Part shown: positions 29,936 to 38,861 of the stretch, one piece after another
How the letters are laid out: each line of letters opens with the position of its first letter
Position numbering within the stretch: position 1 is the first letter of the stretch
DNA from: Geodermatophilus sp. YIM 151500
Lineage (GTDB): Bacteria > Actinomycetota > Actinomycetes > Mycobacteriales > Geodermatophilaceae
DNA: 64,000 nucleotides
NCBI RefSeq assembly: GCF_025716945.1
Contig: NZ_JAOVZT010000002.1
Coordinates: 426,419 to 490,418 of the forward strand
Direction of reading: 5' to 3'
The notes under the pieces: generated by a model
The model's database searches: none
The model's input: the letters and a program-made list of their open reading frames with translations, nothing else
Told to the model about the DNA's origin: nothing
Made by a program: the position numbers and the translations under genes

Positions 29936-30834
29936 CCCCGGACCCGGTCGTCACCCCGGAGCCGGTCGGCTTCGTCGGCCTCGGCGTGATGGGTTCGGCG
30001 ATGAGCGGGCACCTGCTCGCCGCCGGCTTCCCGGTGCTGGGCTTCGACGTCGACGCCGGCCGCCGGGCGCAGCACGAGGCCCGCGGGGGCAGCGTGTGCG
30101 CCAGCCCCGCGGAGGTCGCGGCGGCGACCGACGTGGTGGTCACCTCGCTGCCCAGCGCGGCGGCCCTGCTCGCCGTGGTCGACGGCGAACAGGGCCTGGC
30201 GGCCGGTGCCCGCCCGGGCCTGGTCGTCGTGGAGACGAGCACCCTCTCGCCGGAGACCAAGGAGGAGGGCCGGCGGCGGGCGGCCGCCTTCGGGGCCACC
30301 CTGCTCGACTGCCCGATGAGCGGCACCGGCCAGCAGGCCCGCGACGGAGACCTCATCGCCTACCTGAGCGGGGATCCGGAGGCCAAGGAGCGAGCCCTGC
30401 CGGTGCTGGTGGCCTTCACCCGGGCGCAGCACGACCTGGGCGCCTTCGGCCAGGGCACCACGATGAAGCTGGTGGCCAACCTGCTGGTCGCGGTGCACAA
30501 CGTCGCCGCGGCGGAGGCCCTGCTGCTGGCCCAGCGCGCCGGGCTCGACCTGGACACGGTCCTCGCCGCCGTCGGCGACGGGGCGGGTGGCTCCCGGATG
30601 CTCCAGGTCCGCGGCCCGCTCATGGCGGCCGGCCGCTTCGACGAGCCCACCGCCACCGTCGCCACGATGTTGAAGGACAACGCGCTGATCGCCGGGTTCG
30701 CCGCGAGCGTGGCCAGCCCGACACCGCTGTTCGCGGCCAGCGCGGTGCTGTACCACGCCGCCGTGGCCCAGGGCCGGCTCGGCGAGGACACCGCCTGCGT
30801 CTACGGCGTCCTGCAGCGCCTGGCCGGGCAGTGA
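29932..30834 (+). CDS. NAD(P)-dependent beta-hydroxyacid dehydrogenase (HIBADH-like)
   Basis: A 300-aa enzyme of the 3-hydroxyisobutyrate/6-phosphogluconate dehydrogenase family. It has the Rossmann motif GFVGLGVMGSAMSGHLLAAG (residues about 11-30), the substrate segment DCPMSGTGQQARDGDLIAYLSG, and the catalytic Lys in GQGTTMKLVANLLVAVHNVAAAEAL. The GTG start overlaps the hydrolase stop. It is the last gene of the monooxygenase operon and would oxidise a hydroxyacid late in the pathway. The substrate is unknown. Confidence 0.9.
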   Translation: MTPDPVVTPEPVGFVGLGVMGSAMSGHLLAAGFPVLGFDVDAGRRAQHEARGGSVCASPAEVAAATDVVVTSLPSAAALLAVVDGEQGLAAGARPGLVVVETSTLSPETKEEGRRRAAAFGATLLDCPMSGTGQQARDGDLIAYLSGDPEAKERALPVLVAFTRAQHDLGAFGQGTTMKLVANLLVAVHNVAAAEALLLAQRAGLDLDTVLAAVGDGAGGSRMLQVRGPLMAAGRFDEPTATVATMLKDNALIAGFAASVASPTPLFAASAVLYHAAVAQGRLGEDTACVYGVLQRLAGQ

Positions 30835-30838
30835 CCGC

Positions 30839-30874
30839 GGACGGCGGTCCGGACGGCGGTCCGGACGGCGGGGC
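30839..30874. repeat. 12-bp tandem repeat, about three units
   Basis: GGACGGCGGTCC occurs twice in tandem (30839-30850, 30851-30862), then a near-copy. Each unit is itself partly palindromic (GGAC/GTCC). It sits between two converging genes. Confidence 0.8.
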
Positions 30875-30890
30875 CGGCCGGCCGGCGCCG

Positions 30891-32123
30891 TCAGGCGGCG
30901 CCGGCGAGCAACCGGTGCAGGCGCAGCGCGACCTGGACCTCGGTGCGCCGGTCGGCGAGCGGGTGGCCGAGGTACTCCTCGGCGCGGTGCAGCCGGTTGC
31001 GCACGGTGTGCTCGTGCAGCCCCAGGTGCTCGGCCACCGCGACGTGGCTGCCGAGGCGGGCGGAGGCCTCCAGCGTCTCGCGCAGCCGCTCGGCCTCCGG
31101 GGTCGCCTCGGCCAGGCCGCGCAGCTCGGCCTGCACGAAACGCCGGGCCCGCCCGGGGTCGCGCAGCAGCAGGATCTCCAGCGCGACGTCGGAGTGGGCC
31201 AGCACCCGCGGCGCGGACGCGGGGCCCCACGCCACCCGCACCCGCTCGACGTCCTCGGCCTGCCGGAAGGCCTCGCGGAAGCCGGCGATCCCCGCGTGCG
31301 GGTCGCTCACCGATGCTGCGACGCCGCTGGCGACCAGCCCCTCGCGCAGGCGGTCGAGGAGGTCCCCGGACCAGCCGGTGGGCGAGGTCAGCCAGACGGC
31401 GGTGCGGGTCAGGTCGAGCGGGTGGACCAGGCTCTGCCGCACGGTCGTCCGCGCCCGCAGCCCGAGCAGCAGCTGGCCGGCGGCGCCCTCGGCGATCCGG
31501 GGCAGCAGGACGGCGACGTGGTGGGCGGCCAGGTCGTGGTCGAGCGTGATCAGGTCCGACGGGGCGAGCGACGCCGGGTCGCCGCGCAGGATCTCGCGGA
31601 CCAGGCCCTGCCGGACGTGGGCGCGCGAGCGGCTGAGCGCGTCGTCGACCCGCGCGTAGTTCTCCGCGACCTGGGAGGCGACGTGGTCCTGGTAGCCGAG
31701 GATCGCGCCGGTCAGGTCGGCCAGGGCGCGGAGCGCCTCGTCGCGGGGAACGTCCCGCTCGGCGGCCACCGCGCACAGCCGGGCCGCCCAGGCCTCCCAC
31801 ATCGTGCCGAAGCCCACCCGGTAGGAGCGCTGCAGGGCGGTCTGCGGAACGCGCAGCTCGGCCTGCACGCGGGCGAACTCCAGCGGCTGCTCGAGCCGGA
31901 CCGCGGCCAGCGGCAACCGGCCGGTGAGCACCTGCTGCAGGAGCGCCAGGTTCTCCCGGACGCTGGAGCGCAGCGCCTCGGCGAAACCGCCGTCGGTGGC
32001 CAGGTCGGGGAAGGCGACGGAGATGTCGCGGGCCACCACCCGCTCGCAGAGCTCGTCGAGGTCGACGCCGGACGCCGTCTCCCGCACCCAGCCGGGCAGC
32101 GGAGCGGGGCGGTCGGGGTCCAT
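30891..32123 (-). CDS. PucR-family transcriptional regulator
   Basis: A 410-aa CdaR/PucR-type regulator. The N-terminal half (residues 1-190) is a helical sensor-like region (VDLDELCERVVARDISVAFPDL, LQRSYRVGFGTMWEAW). A GGDEF-like middle follows, and the C-terminal PucR helix-turn-helix (residues about 350-405: ETLEASARLGSHVAVAEHLGLHEHTVRNRLHRAEEYLG) is clear. It is divergent from an FAD monooxygenase gene cluster that it may control. Family members often respond to purine, amino acid or aromatic metabolites; its ligand is unknown. Confidence 0.9.
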   Translation of the reverse strand: MDPDRPAPLPGWVRETASGVDLDELCERVVARDISVAFPDLATDGGFAEALRSSVRENLALLQQVLTGRLPLAAVRLEQPLEFARVQAELRVPQTALQRSYRVGFGTMWEAWAARLCAVAAERDVPRDEALRALADLTGAILGYQDHVASQVAENYARVDDALSRSRAHVRQGLVREILRGDPASLAPSDLITLDHDLAAHHVAVLLPRIAEGAAGQLLLGLRARTTVRQSLVHPLDLTRTAVWLTSPTGWSGDLLDRLREGLVASGVAASVSDPHAGIAGFREAFRQAEDVERVRVAWGPASAPRVLAHSDVALEILLLRDPGRARRFVQAELRGLAEATPEAERLRETLEASARLGSHVAVAEHLGLHEHTVRNRLHRAEEYLGHPLADRRTEVQVALRLHRLLAGAA

Positions 32124-32202
32124 CGCCGTCGCCTCCCACCCCCCGGCGGCCGCCTCGCGGGACGCCCGGCACCGTCCCGCCGGCGCCCGGCGGGCGGCGG
32201 GA

Positions 32203-32208
32203 ACCCTA
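32203..32208 (-). promoter_or_regulatory. -10 box of the PucR-type gene
   Basis: The minus strand reads TAGGGT about 80 bases before the ATG at 32123, in the divergent region shared with the FAD monooxygenase gene. Confidence 0.45.
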
Positions 32209-32302
32209 CACGCGGCCCCGGCGGCGGCCGCGCACCCGCCGCACCTGCGGGGGGACCCGGCGGCCCGGCCGCACCCGGCCAGAGCACCCCGGCGGGTGCC
32301 GG

Positions 32303-33556
32303 GTGACCGCCGCGGTCGCCGGCGGCACCGCCCGGGAGACGCTGCCCGCGGACCGGCGTCCGCGGGTGGCGGTGCTCGGCGGGTCGCTGATCGGGCTGAC
32401 CACCGCGCTCGTCCTCCGCGACATCGGCTGCGACGTCGACGTCTTCGAGCGCTCGCGCAGCCCGCTCGAGGGCCGCGGCGTCGGCATCGTGCTGCACCCG
32501 GCGACGGTCCGCTACCTGCTCGACAACCGGTTGCTCGACCTGTCGGCGGTGAGCACCACGGCGGCCTGGCACCGGTACCTGGACGTCGACGGGTCGGTGC
32601 TGGCGCAGGCCGCCCGGCGGCACCACTTCACCGGGTACAACACGCTCTACGGCACGCTGCTGCAGACCTTCGGCCGCGACCGTTACCACCTCGGCGCGGA
32701 GGCGACCGGGGTGCGGGACGACGGCGACCGGGTCGAGGTCGCCTTCGCCGACGGCCGCACGGCGACCGCCGACCTGCTCGTCGGCGCCGACGGCGTCTCC
32801 TCCTTCGTCCGGCGCACGATGCTCCCCGGGGTGCGGCCCGGCTACGGGGGTTACGTGGCCTGGCGCGGGGTCGTCGACGAGCGGGAGCTGGCACCGGAGA
32901 CCTTCGCCGCGCTCGACGACGCGCTGACCTACCACGTGCAGCCGCACACGCACGTGCTCACCTACCCGATCCCGCACTACGACGGCGGGGTGGCGCCGGG
33001 GCGGCGGTTGATGAACGTCGTCTGGTACCGCAACGTGGCCGAGGGCCGCCCGCTCGACGAGCTGCTCACCGACCGGGAGGGCCGGCGGCGGGACGTCTCG
33101 CTGCCACCCGGCGCGGCGCGGGACGAGGTGGTCGCGGAGGTGCGGTCGACGGCGGCCGCGACGCTCCCGCCGCCCATCGCCGAGGTCGTGGTGAAGAACG
33201 AGGCCCCGTTCCTGCAGGTGATGGTCGACGTCGACGTGCCGCGCATGGCGTTCGGCCGGACCTGCCTGGTGGGGGACGCGGCGTTCGCCGTCCGACCGCA
33301 CGCCGCCGCGGCGACCGCCAAGGGCGCCGAGGACGTCTGGGCGCTGGCCGACGCGCTGCTGCGCGCGGGCGGCGACGTGCCCGCCGCGCTGGCCGCGTGG
33401 GAACCGGCCCGGCTCGAGGTGGGTCGGGCCCTGCTGGCCCGAACCCGCGAGCTCGGCGAGGGCGCCCAGTTCCGCAACGACTGGGTGCCCGGCGACCCGG
33501 CGCTCACCTTCGGGCTGCACCGGCCGGGCGACTCCGCCGACATGAGGGTGTCGTGA
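32303..33556 (+). CDS. FAD-dependent aromatic monooxygenase (2,6-dihydroxypyridine hydroxylase-like)
   Basis: A 417-aa class A flavoprotein hydroxylase. It has the FAD Rossmann motif VAVLGGSLIGLTTALVLRDIGCDVDVFERS (residues 22-51), LLVGADGVSSFVRRTMLPG and the GD motif CLVGDAAFAVRPHAAAATAKGAEDV. The sequence LEGRGVGIVLHPATVRYLL and YGGYVAWRGVV suggest the dihydroxypyridine hydroxylase branch, but this is from memory of family patterns. The GTG start has no strong ribosome site. It is followed by a cyclase-family hydrolase and an SDR, consistent with an aromatic or heterocyclic pathway. Confidence 0.88.
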   Translation: MTAAVAGGTARETLPADRRPRVAVLGGSLIGLTTALVLRDIGCDVDVFERSRSPLEGRGVGIVLHPATVRYLLDNRLLDLSAVSTTAAWHRYLDVDGSVLAQAARRHHFTGYNTLYGTLLQTFGRDRYHLGAEATGVRDDGDRVEVAFADGRTATADLLVGADGVSSFVRRTMLPGVRPGYGGYVAWRGVVDERELAPETFAALDDALTYHVQPHTHVLTYPIPHYDGGVAPGRRLMNVVWYRNVAEGRPLDELLTDREGRRRDVSLPPGAARDEVVAEVRSTAAATLPPPIAEVVVKNEAPFLQVMVDVDVPRMAFGRTCLVGDAAFAVRPHAAAATAKGAEDVWALADALLRAGGDVPAALAAWEPARLEVGRALLARTRELGEGAQFRNDWVPGDPALTFGLHRPGDSADMRVS

Positions 33557-33623
33557 GCCGCGGCCCGCGGGTCCCGGCCGCGCCCGACCGACGTCCGCAC
33601 CACCCACCCGACGAGGAGGAACG

Positions 33624-34607
33624 ATGACCAGCCTTCCGGCCGACGACGTCCCGTTCGAGGGCGACTCCGTCGTCCGCGACTACATCGAACGGTTCTCCAA
33701 CTGGGGGCGGTGGGGCGAGGACGACGAGCTCGGCGCCCTCAACCACGTCGGCCCCGAGCAGGTGGTCGCCGCCGCCGGCCTGGTGCGCCAGGGCAAGGTC
33801 ATCTCGCTGGGGCTGCCGCTGGACCTCAACGGCCCGCAGACCGGGTCCTTCCGGGCCAACCCGCTGAACATGATGACGGCGACCGGCACCGACTACCTGG
33901 CCGGCAAGCAGGACCCGCTGCCCGGCGGCTTCGGCCCGTCCAAGGGCTTCGGCTTCTCCGACGACGTGCTGGTCACGCCGAACCAGTCGGGCAGCCAGTG
34001 GGACGGCCTGGCGCACATCTTCTGGAAGGGCCGGATGTACAACGGCTTCGACGCCGGGGAGGTCACCGCCAAGGGAGCCGCGCGCTGCGGCATCGAGGTG
34101 ATGCAGAGCAGCGCGGTGATGCGCGGTGTCCTGCTCGACGTGGCGCGCTTCCGCGGCGTCGAGACGCTCGACCCCGGCTACGCGATCACCGCCGACGAGC
34201 TCGACGCGACGGCCGAGGCGCAGGGCGTCGAGATCCGGACCGGCGACTGCCTCGTCGTCCGCACCGGCATGACCGAGACCCGCCGCGGCCGGTGGGGCGA
34301 CTACAACGGCGGGCCGGCTCCGGGCCTGTCGCTGCACACCGCGCCGTGGCTGCACGAGCACGACATCGCCGCGATCGCCACGGACACGTGGGGCTGCGAG
34401 GTGCGGCCCAACGAGGTCGACCTGTTCCAGCCGCTGCACATCGTCGCCCTGGTGCACATGGGCATCCCGTTCGGCGAGATCTGGGACCTGCAGGCGCTCG
34501 GCGAGGACTGCGCCGCCGACGGTGTGTACGAGTTCCTCCTCGCCGCGACGCCGCTGCCCATCACCGGGGCGGCCGGCTCGCCCATGAACCCGGTGGCGGT
34601 CAAGTGA
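33624..34607 (+). CDS. Cyclase-family hydrolase (kynurenine formamidase-like)
   Basis: A 327-aa protein of the cyclase/kynurenine formamidase superfamily, whose members hydrolyse amides or cyclic compounds with a metal. The usual metal motif HxGTHxDxxxH reads QSGSQWDGLAH here, keeping Asp and the last His but replacing both earlier His residues by Gln. A later conserved region (DTWGCEVRPNEVDLFQPLHIVALVHMGIP) is intact. The ATG follows GAGGAGGAACG. It overlaps the SDR start (GTGA). The reaction is unknown. Confidence 0.85.
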   Translation: MTSLPADDVPFEGDSVVRDYIERFSNWGRWGEDDELGALNHVGPEQVVAAAGLVRQGKVISLGLPLDLNGPQTGSFRANPLNMMTATGTDYLAGKQDPLPGGFGPSKGFGFSDDVLVTPNQSGSQWDGLAHIFWKGRMYNGFDAGEVTAKGAARCGIEVMQSSAVMRGVLLDVARFRGVETLDPGYAITADELDATAEAQGVEIRTGDCLVVRTGMTETRRGRWGDYNGGPAPGLSLHTAPWLHEHDIAAIATDTWGCEVRPNEVDLFQPLHIVALVHMGIPFGEIWDLQALGEDCAADGVYEFLLAATPLPITGAAGSPMNPVAVK

Positions 34608-35428
34608 CCGCGGCGGGCGGGACGACGGTCGGGGCGGCGGGAGGCGGCGGGCTGCTCGCGGGCGCCGTCGCGGCGGTGACCGGAGCCGGCACCGGGATCG
34701 GCCGGGAGATCGCTCTGCGGCTGGCCGCCGAGGGCGCCGACGTGGTGCTCACCGGTCGCTCGACCGGGCCGATGGAGGAGGTGGCCGGGCAGGTCCGGGC
34801 GGGGGGACGGCGCGCCCTCGTCGTCCCGATGGACCTGCGCGACCCCGCGTCGATCCGGGCCGCGGCCGAGGCGGCGGAGGCGGAGTTCGGGCGGGTCGAC
34901 GTCCTGGTGAACAACAGCGGCGTCGGCGGGCCGAGCAAGCCGATGTGGGAGATCGACCCCGAGGAGTGGGAGGACACCTTCCGCGTCAACGTCACCGGCA
35001 CGTTCCTCGCCTGCCGGGCGTTCCTGCCGGGCATGGTCGCCCGCCGGTCGGGGTCGGTGGTGGTCATCGGCTCGGTCACCGGCAAGCGACCGCTGGTCAA
35101 CCGGACGCCCTACGCCGCGTCGAAGACCGCGCTCATCGGCATGGTGCGCACGCTGGCCTGGGAGCTCGGCCCGCACGGTGTCCGGGTCAACCTCGTCTCG
35201 CCCGGCGGCGTCGAGGGCGAGCGCATCGAGTGGGTGCTGCAGCAGCAGGCGCAGGCGCGCGGGATCACCGTCGAGGAGGCGCGCGCCGACTTCGCCGAGG
35301 GGTCGCCGCTGAAGCGGCTGGTGCCGGCCGGCGACGTCGCCCACGCGGTCGCCTGGCTGGCCTCCCCGCGCTCGGCCTCGGTCACCGGCGACGACCTGAA
35401 CGTCTCCGCCGGGCTGGTCATGTACTGA
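34604..35428 (+). CDS. Short-chain dehydrogenase/reductase
   Basis: A 274-aa classical SDR. It shows TGAGTGIGREIA (cofactor), VDVLVNNSGVGG, the active-site Ser in VVVIGSVTGKRP and Tyr-x3-Lys in RTPYAASKTALIGMVRTLAWEL. The first 24 residues are a Gly/Ala-rich extension. The GTG start overlaps the cyclase stop, so the three plus-strand genes form an operon. A hairpin follows at 35450-35466. The substrate is unknown. Confidence 0.92.
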   Translation: MTAAGGTTVGAAGGGGLLAGAVAAVTGAGTGIGREIALRLAAEGADVVLTGRSTGPMEEVAGQVRAGGRRALVVPMDLRDPASIRAAAEAAEAEFGRVDVLVNNSGVGGPSKPMWEIDPEEWEDTFRVNVTGTFLACRAFLPGMVARRSGSVVVIGSVTGKRPLVNRTPYAASKTALIGMVRTLAWELGPHGVRVNLVSPGGVEGERIEWVLQQQAQARGITVEEARADFAEGSPLKRLVPAGDVAHAVAWLASPRSASVTGDDLNVSAGLVMY

Positions 35429-35449
35429 CACCCGTGTACCGACACCAGG

Positions 35450-35466
35450 GGCCCGGCGGCCGGGCC
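35450..35466. terminator. Hairpin between convergent SDR and reductase pseudogene
   Basis: GGCCCGG and CCGGGCC form a perfect 7-bp stem with a 3-base CGG loop between converging genes. There is no T tract. Confidence 0.5.
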
Positions 35467-35473
35467 GGGAGGG

Positions 35474-37435
35474 CTACAGCGTCCTCGCCAGCCGGGTCGC
35501 GTTCCGCACCAGCAGCCGCTGCGCGAAGGCGTCCCAGTCGTCACCGACCGGGATGCCGGGCCCCTCGGCCGGCCGCCAGCCCATGGCGTCGACCACGAGG
35601 TCGAACGGCTCCGCGTGCCCGTCGACGGGAGCGAGCGGCGTGGCCCCGGTGACCGTCCGCGCCCCGAGGCGGGCGAGCCGGTGCGCCGTGGTGCCGGCGA
35701 CCAGCGGGTGCGCGTCGGCCATCGCCCGCTCGCCGGTGGCCACCAGGGTGACGCGCCGCCCGGTGGCCGCGAGGAACAGCGCGGTCTCGCCGGCGAGCAG
35801 GCCGGGGCCGACGACCGCGACCCGGTCCACGGAGCCGTCGAGCCGTGCGCCACCGGACAGGACGTCCTCGGCGCCCACCACGGCGCTGCTCCCCGCCACC
35901 GCCGGGAGGGGGTGTCGAGCGCCGGGGACGGCGGAGACCGTCACGTCGTGCTCCCCGGCGGGGGCGTCGCGCACGACGCGGACGCCCCGGTCGGACAGCG
36001 TCCGGCGGAACCAGCGCACGCCGTCGCCGACCTCGGCCGCCCCGGGCACCCGGGCACGCAGCGCCAGCAACCCACCGAAGGGCAGCTCACCGGTGACGAC
36101 GGTGACGTCGTGGCCGCGCACCGCGGCGACCCGGGCGAGCTCGAGCCCGGCCACGCCGCTGCCGAGGACGAGGACCCGGCGGGCCCGGACGGCGGGCTCC
36201 GGCGCGGGTTCCAGCTCGTGGCCCGTCGCGGGGTTCAGCACGCAGGAGACGCCGAGGGCCGTGGTGATCCCGCCGTGGCACGCCTGGCAACCGATGCACG
36301 GGACGACCTCGGACTCCCGGCCGGTGAGCGACTTGACCACGAACTCCGGATCGGCGACGAGCGCCCGGCCGAGCGCGACGACGTCGGTCTTGCCGGAGGC
36401 CACGGCCGCCTCCGCGGCCGCCATCGTGTAGTAGCGGCCCACGGACATGACCGGCACGGACACGACCGACTTCACCGCCGCGGCGAAGTCGCTGAACACC
36501 GCCGATCCGCCACCCATGGTCAGCGGGGAGTCGCTCACCGCGCGCGGGCCGACGCCGGCCGACACGTCCAGGTAGGCCAGCCCCGCCTGCTCCAGGCGGA
36601 CCGCCACGCGCCGGCAGTAGTCCAGGTCCACCCCGCCGTCGTGGTAGTCCGAGCCGACGATGCGCGCGCCGATCGGGAAGTCACCCCCGACCGTCTCCCG
36701 GATCCGGTCGATGATCCGCAGCGGGAACCGCATCCGGCCCTCGAAGTCGCGGCCGTACTCGTCCGTGCGGACGTTCTGGGCCGGGGACAGGAAGCTCAGC
36801 AGCAGGTAGGCGGTCCCCATGTGCAGCTCGACGCCGTCGAAGCCGGCCTACCGGGCCCGCCGGGCGCCGCCGGCGAAGGCCTCGACCATCGTGTCGACGT
36901 CCTCGTGCGTCATCTCCGTCGGTACGGGACGCCCCGGTGCGGGGAGGGGGGAGGGGGCCAGCGCCGGCACCCCGCTGAGCGCCGGGACCGCGACGCGGCC
37001 CCCGTGGTGCAGCTGGAGGATCGCCGGGGGCCCGTGGCGCTTGATCGCCCGGGCCAGGGCGGCCAGGCCGGGGACGAACCGGTCGTGGTGGACGGCGAGG
37101 TGGTGGGGCCAGCAGGTGCCGGAGACGTGGACGAGCGCCGACTCGACGCGGACCATCCCGAGCCCGCTCGCGGCGCGCCGCTCGTAGAAGGCGCGGTGCC
37201 GGGCGTTCGACGCGCCGTCGGGGTCCGCCAGGCCGTAGGTGGTGAGGGGCGACATCACCAGGCGGTTGGCCAGCCGGAGGCCGCCCACCGTGATCGGCCG
37301 GCGCAGGGCCGGGTAGGCCGCCGTCGGGCCTCCGGCGGGTCCGGCGGGTCGGGCGCCGGGCGGCGCAGCCCCCGGCGCTCCGCCGTCCGGTCGCGGGACC
37401 CGGCCGGCCCGGGGGTCGCCGTCGAACTCGCCCAT
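35474..37435 (-). pseudogene. Old Yellow Enzyme/2,4-dienoyl-CoA reductase-type flavoprotein with in-frame TAG
   Basis: A single frame of about 653 residues, the usual length for this family. A start with AGGAGG lies at 37435. The frame is interrupted by one TAG at 36848-36850, after residue 195. The N-terminal FMN barrel (ALRRPITVGGLRLANRLVMSPLTTYG, GPPAILQLHHGGR) continues directly after the stop with AGFDGVELHMGTAYLLLSFLSP. An iron-sulfur segment (CIGCQACHGGITTALGVSC) and an FAD/NAD domain (RVLVLGSGVAGLELARVAAVRGHDVTVV) follow. No frameshift exists. The TAG replaces a codon one base change away (CAG, GAG or AAG). An in-frame ATG at 36820 could start a C-terminal fragment, which would lack part of the barrel. 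It is probably inactive. Confidence 0.85.
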
Positions 37436-37578
37436 CCGCCGACCTCCTGGCCGTCGCCCGCAGGGGACAGGTGCCCGTGCGCGACGCGGTCCGCCGGACC
37501 CGGCCGCGCACGGCGCTGGCTGGCCTGCCGGGGTCCGGAGGCCGTCGTCGATCGTGCGGGGGACGGCGGGCGGGCGTC

Positions 37579-37596
37579 CTTGTGCGTGTCCCCAAA
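37579..37596. promoter_or_regulatory. Degenerate copy of shared operator-like palindrome
   Basis: CTTGTGC-GTGT-CCCCAAA matches the CTTGTGG-N4-CCACAAG pattern found at 61293-61310 at 11 of 14 arm positions. It lies about 55 bases upstream of the -10 box of the ABC importer operon. Confidence 0.35.
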
Positions 37597-37650
37597 AGCC
37601 GCCCGCGGGTTCTGTGCACGGGGCAGCAGTGCCGCGCGTCACACGCTGGC

Positions 37651-37656
37651 TAGCTT
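37651..37656 (+). promoter_or_regulatory. -10 box of the ABC importer operon
   Basis: TAGCTT fits TAnnnT. It predicts a 5' leader of about 100 bases before the substrate-binding protein gene. Confidence 0.4.
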
Positions 37657-37765
37657 GTCCGCACCAACCCGGCGCCCGCCGGCACGTACACGGGGCCGTG
37701 AGCGGTCCGCCCGTCCCACCTTCTCCTGCCCCAGCACGTCCGTGATCCTCCGGAGGTAACCCGCG

Positions 37766-38833
37766 ATGGCTCTCCGTCCGATCGGCCGGCGCACCGGCGT
37801 CGCCGCCGCGTCCCTCGCCGTCCTGCTGCTCGCCACCGCCTGCGGAGGGGACGACCCCGCGTCGGGGTCCGGCTCCGGGGGCGGGGGCGGGACCGAGGAC
37901 ACCATCTCCATGACGTTCGGCACCGCCGGGACGCCGGTCGTCTACGGCAGCCTGATGATGCACGTGGCCGACGAGGAGGGCTTCCTCGAGAAGTACGGCC
38001 TCGACGTCGAGTTCCAGAACTTCGCCAACGGGGCGGACTCGGTCCGCGCCGTCATCGGCGGCCAGCTCGACGCCGCGCTCACGTCGACGTCGAGCCTGGT
38101 GAACGTCGTGGCCCAGGGCGCGCCGGTCACGGGCATGGTCGGGATGGACAAGCCCGACTACTACATCGCCACGACGGACCCGTCGATCACCAGCTGCGAG
38201 GACCTCCGTGGCCAGACCATCGGCGTCGACCAGACGGGCGGGGCCCGCTACAACTCGACGGTCACCATGCTGGGCTCCTGCGGGCTCACCGTCGACGACG
38301 TCGAGTTCGTCAACTTCGCCGGCCCGCCGATCATCCAGGCGCTGGTGCAGGGGCAGATCACCGTCGGGAACCTGCACTACGACGAGGAGGCCTTCATCGA
38401 GTCCACCACGGACGTGCAGGTCGAGGAGGTCCTGAGCCTGGTCAAGGACGTCAACCCGGACACGCACTACGTCCTGCAGGTGGCCACCACCGACTACATC
38501 GAGCAGAACCGGGAGGCCGTCGTCCGGCTGACCGCCGCCTACATCGACGCCAACGAGTTCGTGCGGAACCCGGAGAACACCGAGCGCTTCGCCGAGATCG
38601 CCTCGAAGTACAACAAGCAGCCGGTGGAGGTCGCCCAGCAGGCCGTCGAGCTGTTCCTCGACTTCGAGTTCTGGCCCGAGGGGTCCGGGCTCGACGAGAC
38701 GAAGATCATGGGCGTCGTCCAGGAGCAGATCGACGCCGGCGCGATCACCGAGGCCCAGGCCCCGTCCTACGAGGACCTCGTCGACCCGAGCATCTACGAG
38801 GAGGCCATGGAACTGGTCGAGTCCACCAGCTGA
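37766..38833 (+). CDS. ABC importer substrate-binding lipoprotein (NMT1/SsuA type)
   Basis: A 355-aa exported lipoprotein: arginine-rich N-terminus, hydrophobic core and lipobox ending LLATAC (Cys26), then a Gly/Ser-rich linker. The body is an NMT1/THI5-like type II binding fold (VVYGSLMMHVADEEGFLEKYGLDVEFQNFANGADSVRAVIGGQLDAALTSTSSLVNVVAQGAPV). This family binds thiamine precursors, sulfonates, nitrate, taurine or aromatic acids; the ligand is unknown. The ATG follows GGAGGT. It is first in an operon with two permeases, an ATPase and hydrolases. Confidence 0.9.
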   Translation: MALRPIGRRTGVAAASLAVLLLATACGGDDPASGSGSGGGGGTEDTISMTFGTAGTPVVYGSLMMHVADEEGFLEKYGLDVEFQNFANGADSVRAVIGGQLDAALTSTSSLVNVVAQGAPVTGMVGMDKPDYYIATTDPSITSCEDLRGQTIGVDQTGGARYNSTVTMLGSCGLTVDDVEFVNFAGPPIIQALVQGQITVGNLHYDEEAFIESTTDVQVEEVLSLVKDVNPDTHYVLQVATTDYIEQNREAVVRLTAAYIDANEFVRNPENTERFAEIASKYNKQPVEVAQQAVELFLDFEFWPEGSGLDETKIMGVVQEQIDAGAITEAQAPSYEDLVDPSIYEEAMELVESTS

Positions 38834-38861
38834 TCCGAGAGCCCGCGACGAGGGGGTTCGG

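Larger units (their letters stand above)
37436..37765. other. Divergent intergenic region upstream of the ABC importer operon
   Basis: These 330 bases carry no supported gene. They contain a degenerate copy of the TTGTS-N6-SACAA site (37579-37596) and a TAGCTT -10 box (37651-37656). SD GGAGGT precedes the ATG at 37766. Confidence 0.6.

Noticed and set aside
26041-30834. Rut pyrimidine-degradation cluster
   Set aside because: LLM protein, reductase and hydrolase are present but no RutB-, RutC- or RutE-like protein; the LLM sequence is nearer limonene monooxygenase-type proteins.
36848-36850. TAG as a pyrrolysine or recoded codon
   Set aside because: TAG ends other genes in the window normally (ligA, ilvB) and no pyl genes or recoding signal are seen; a nonsense mutation or sequencing error is simpler.
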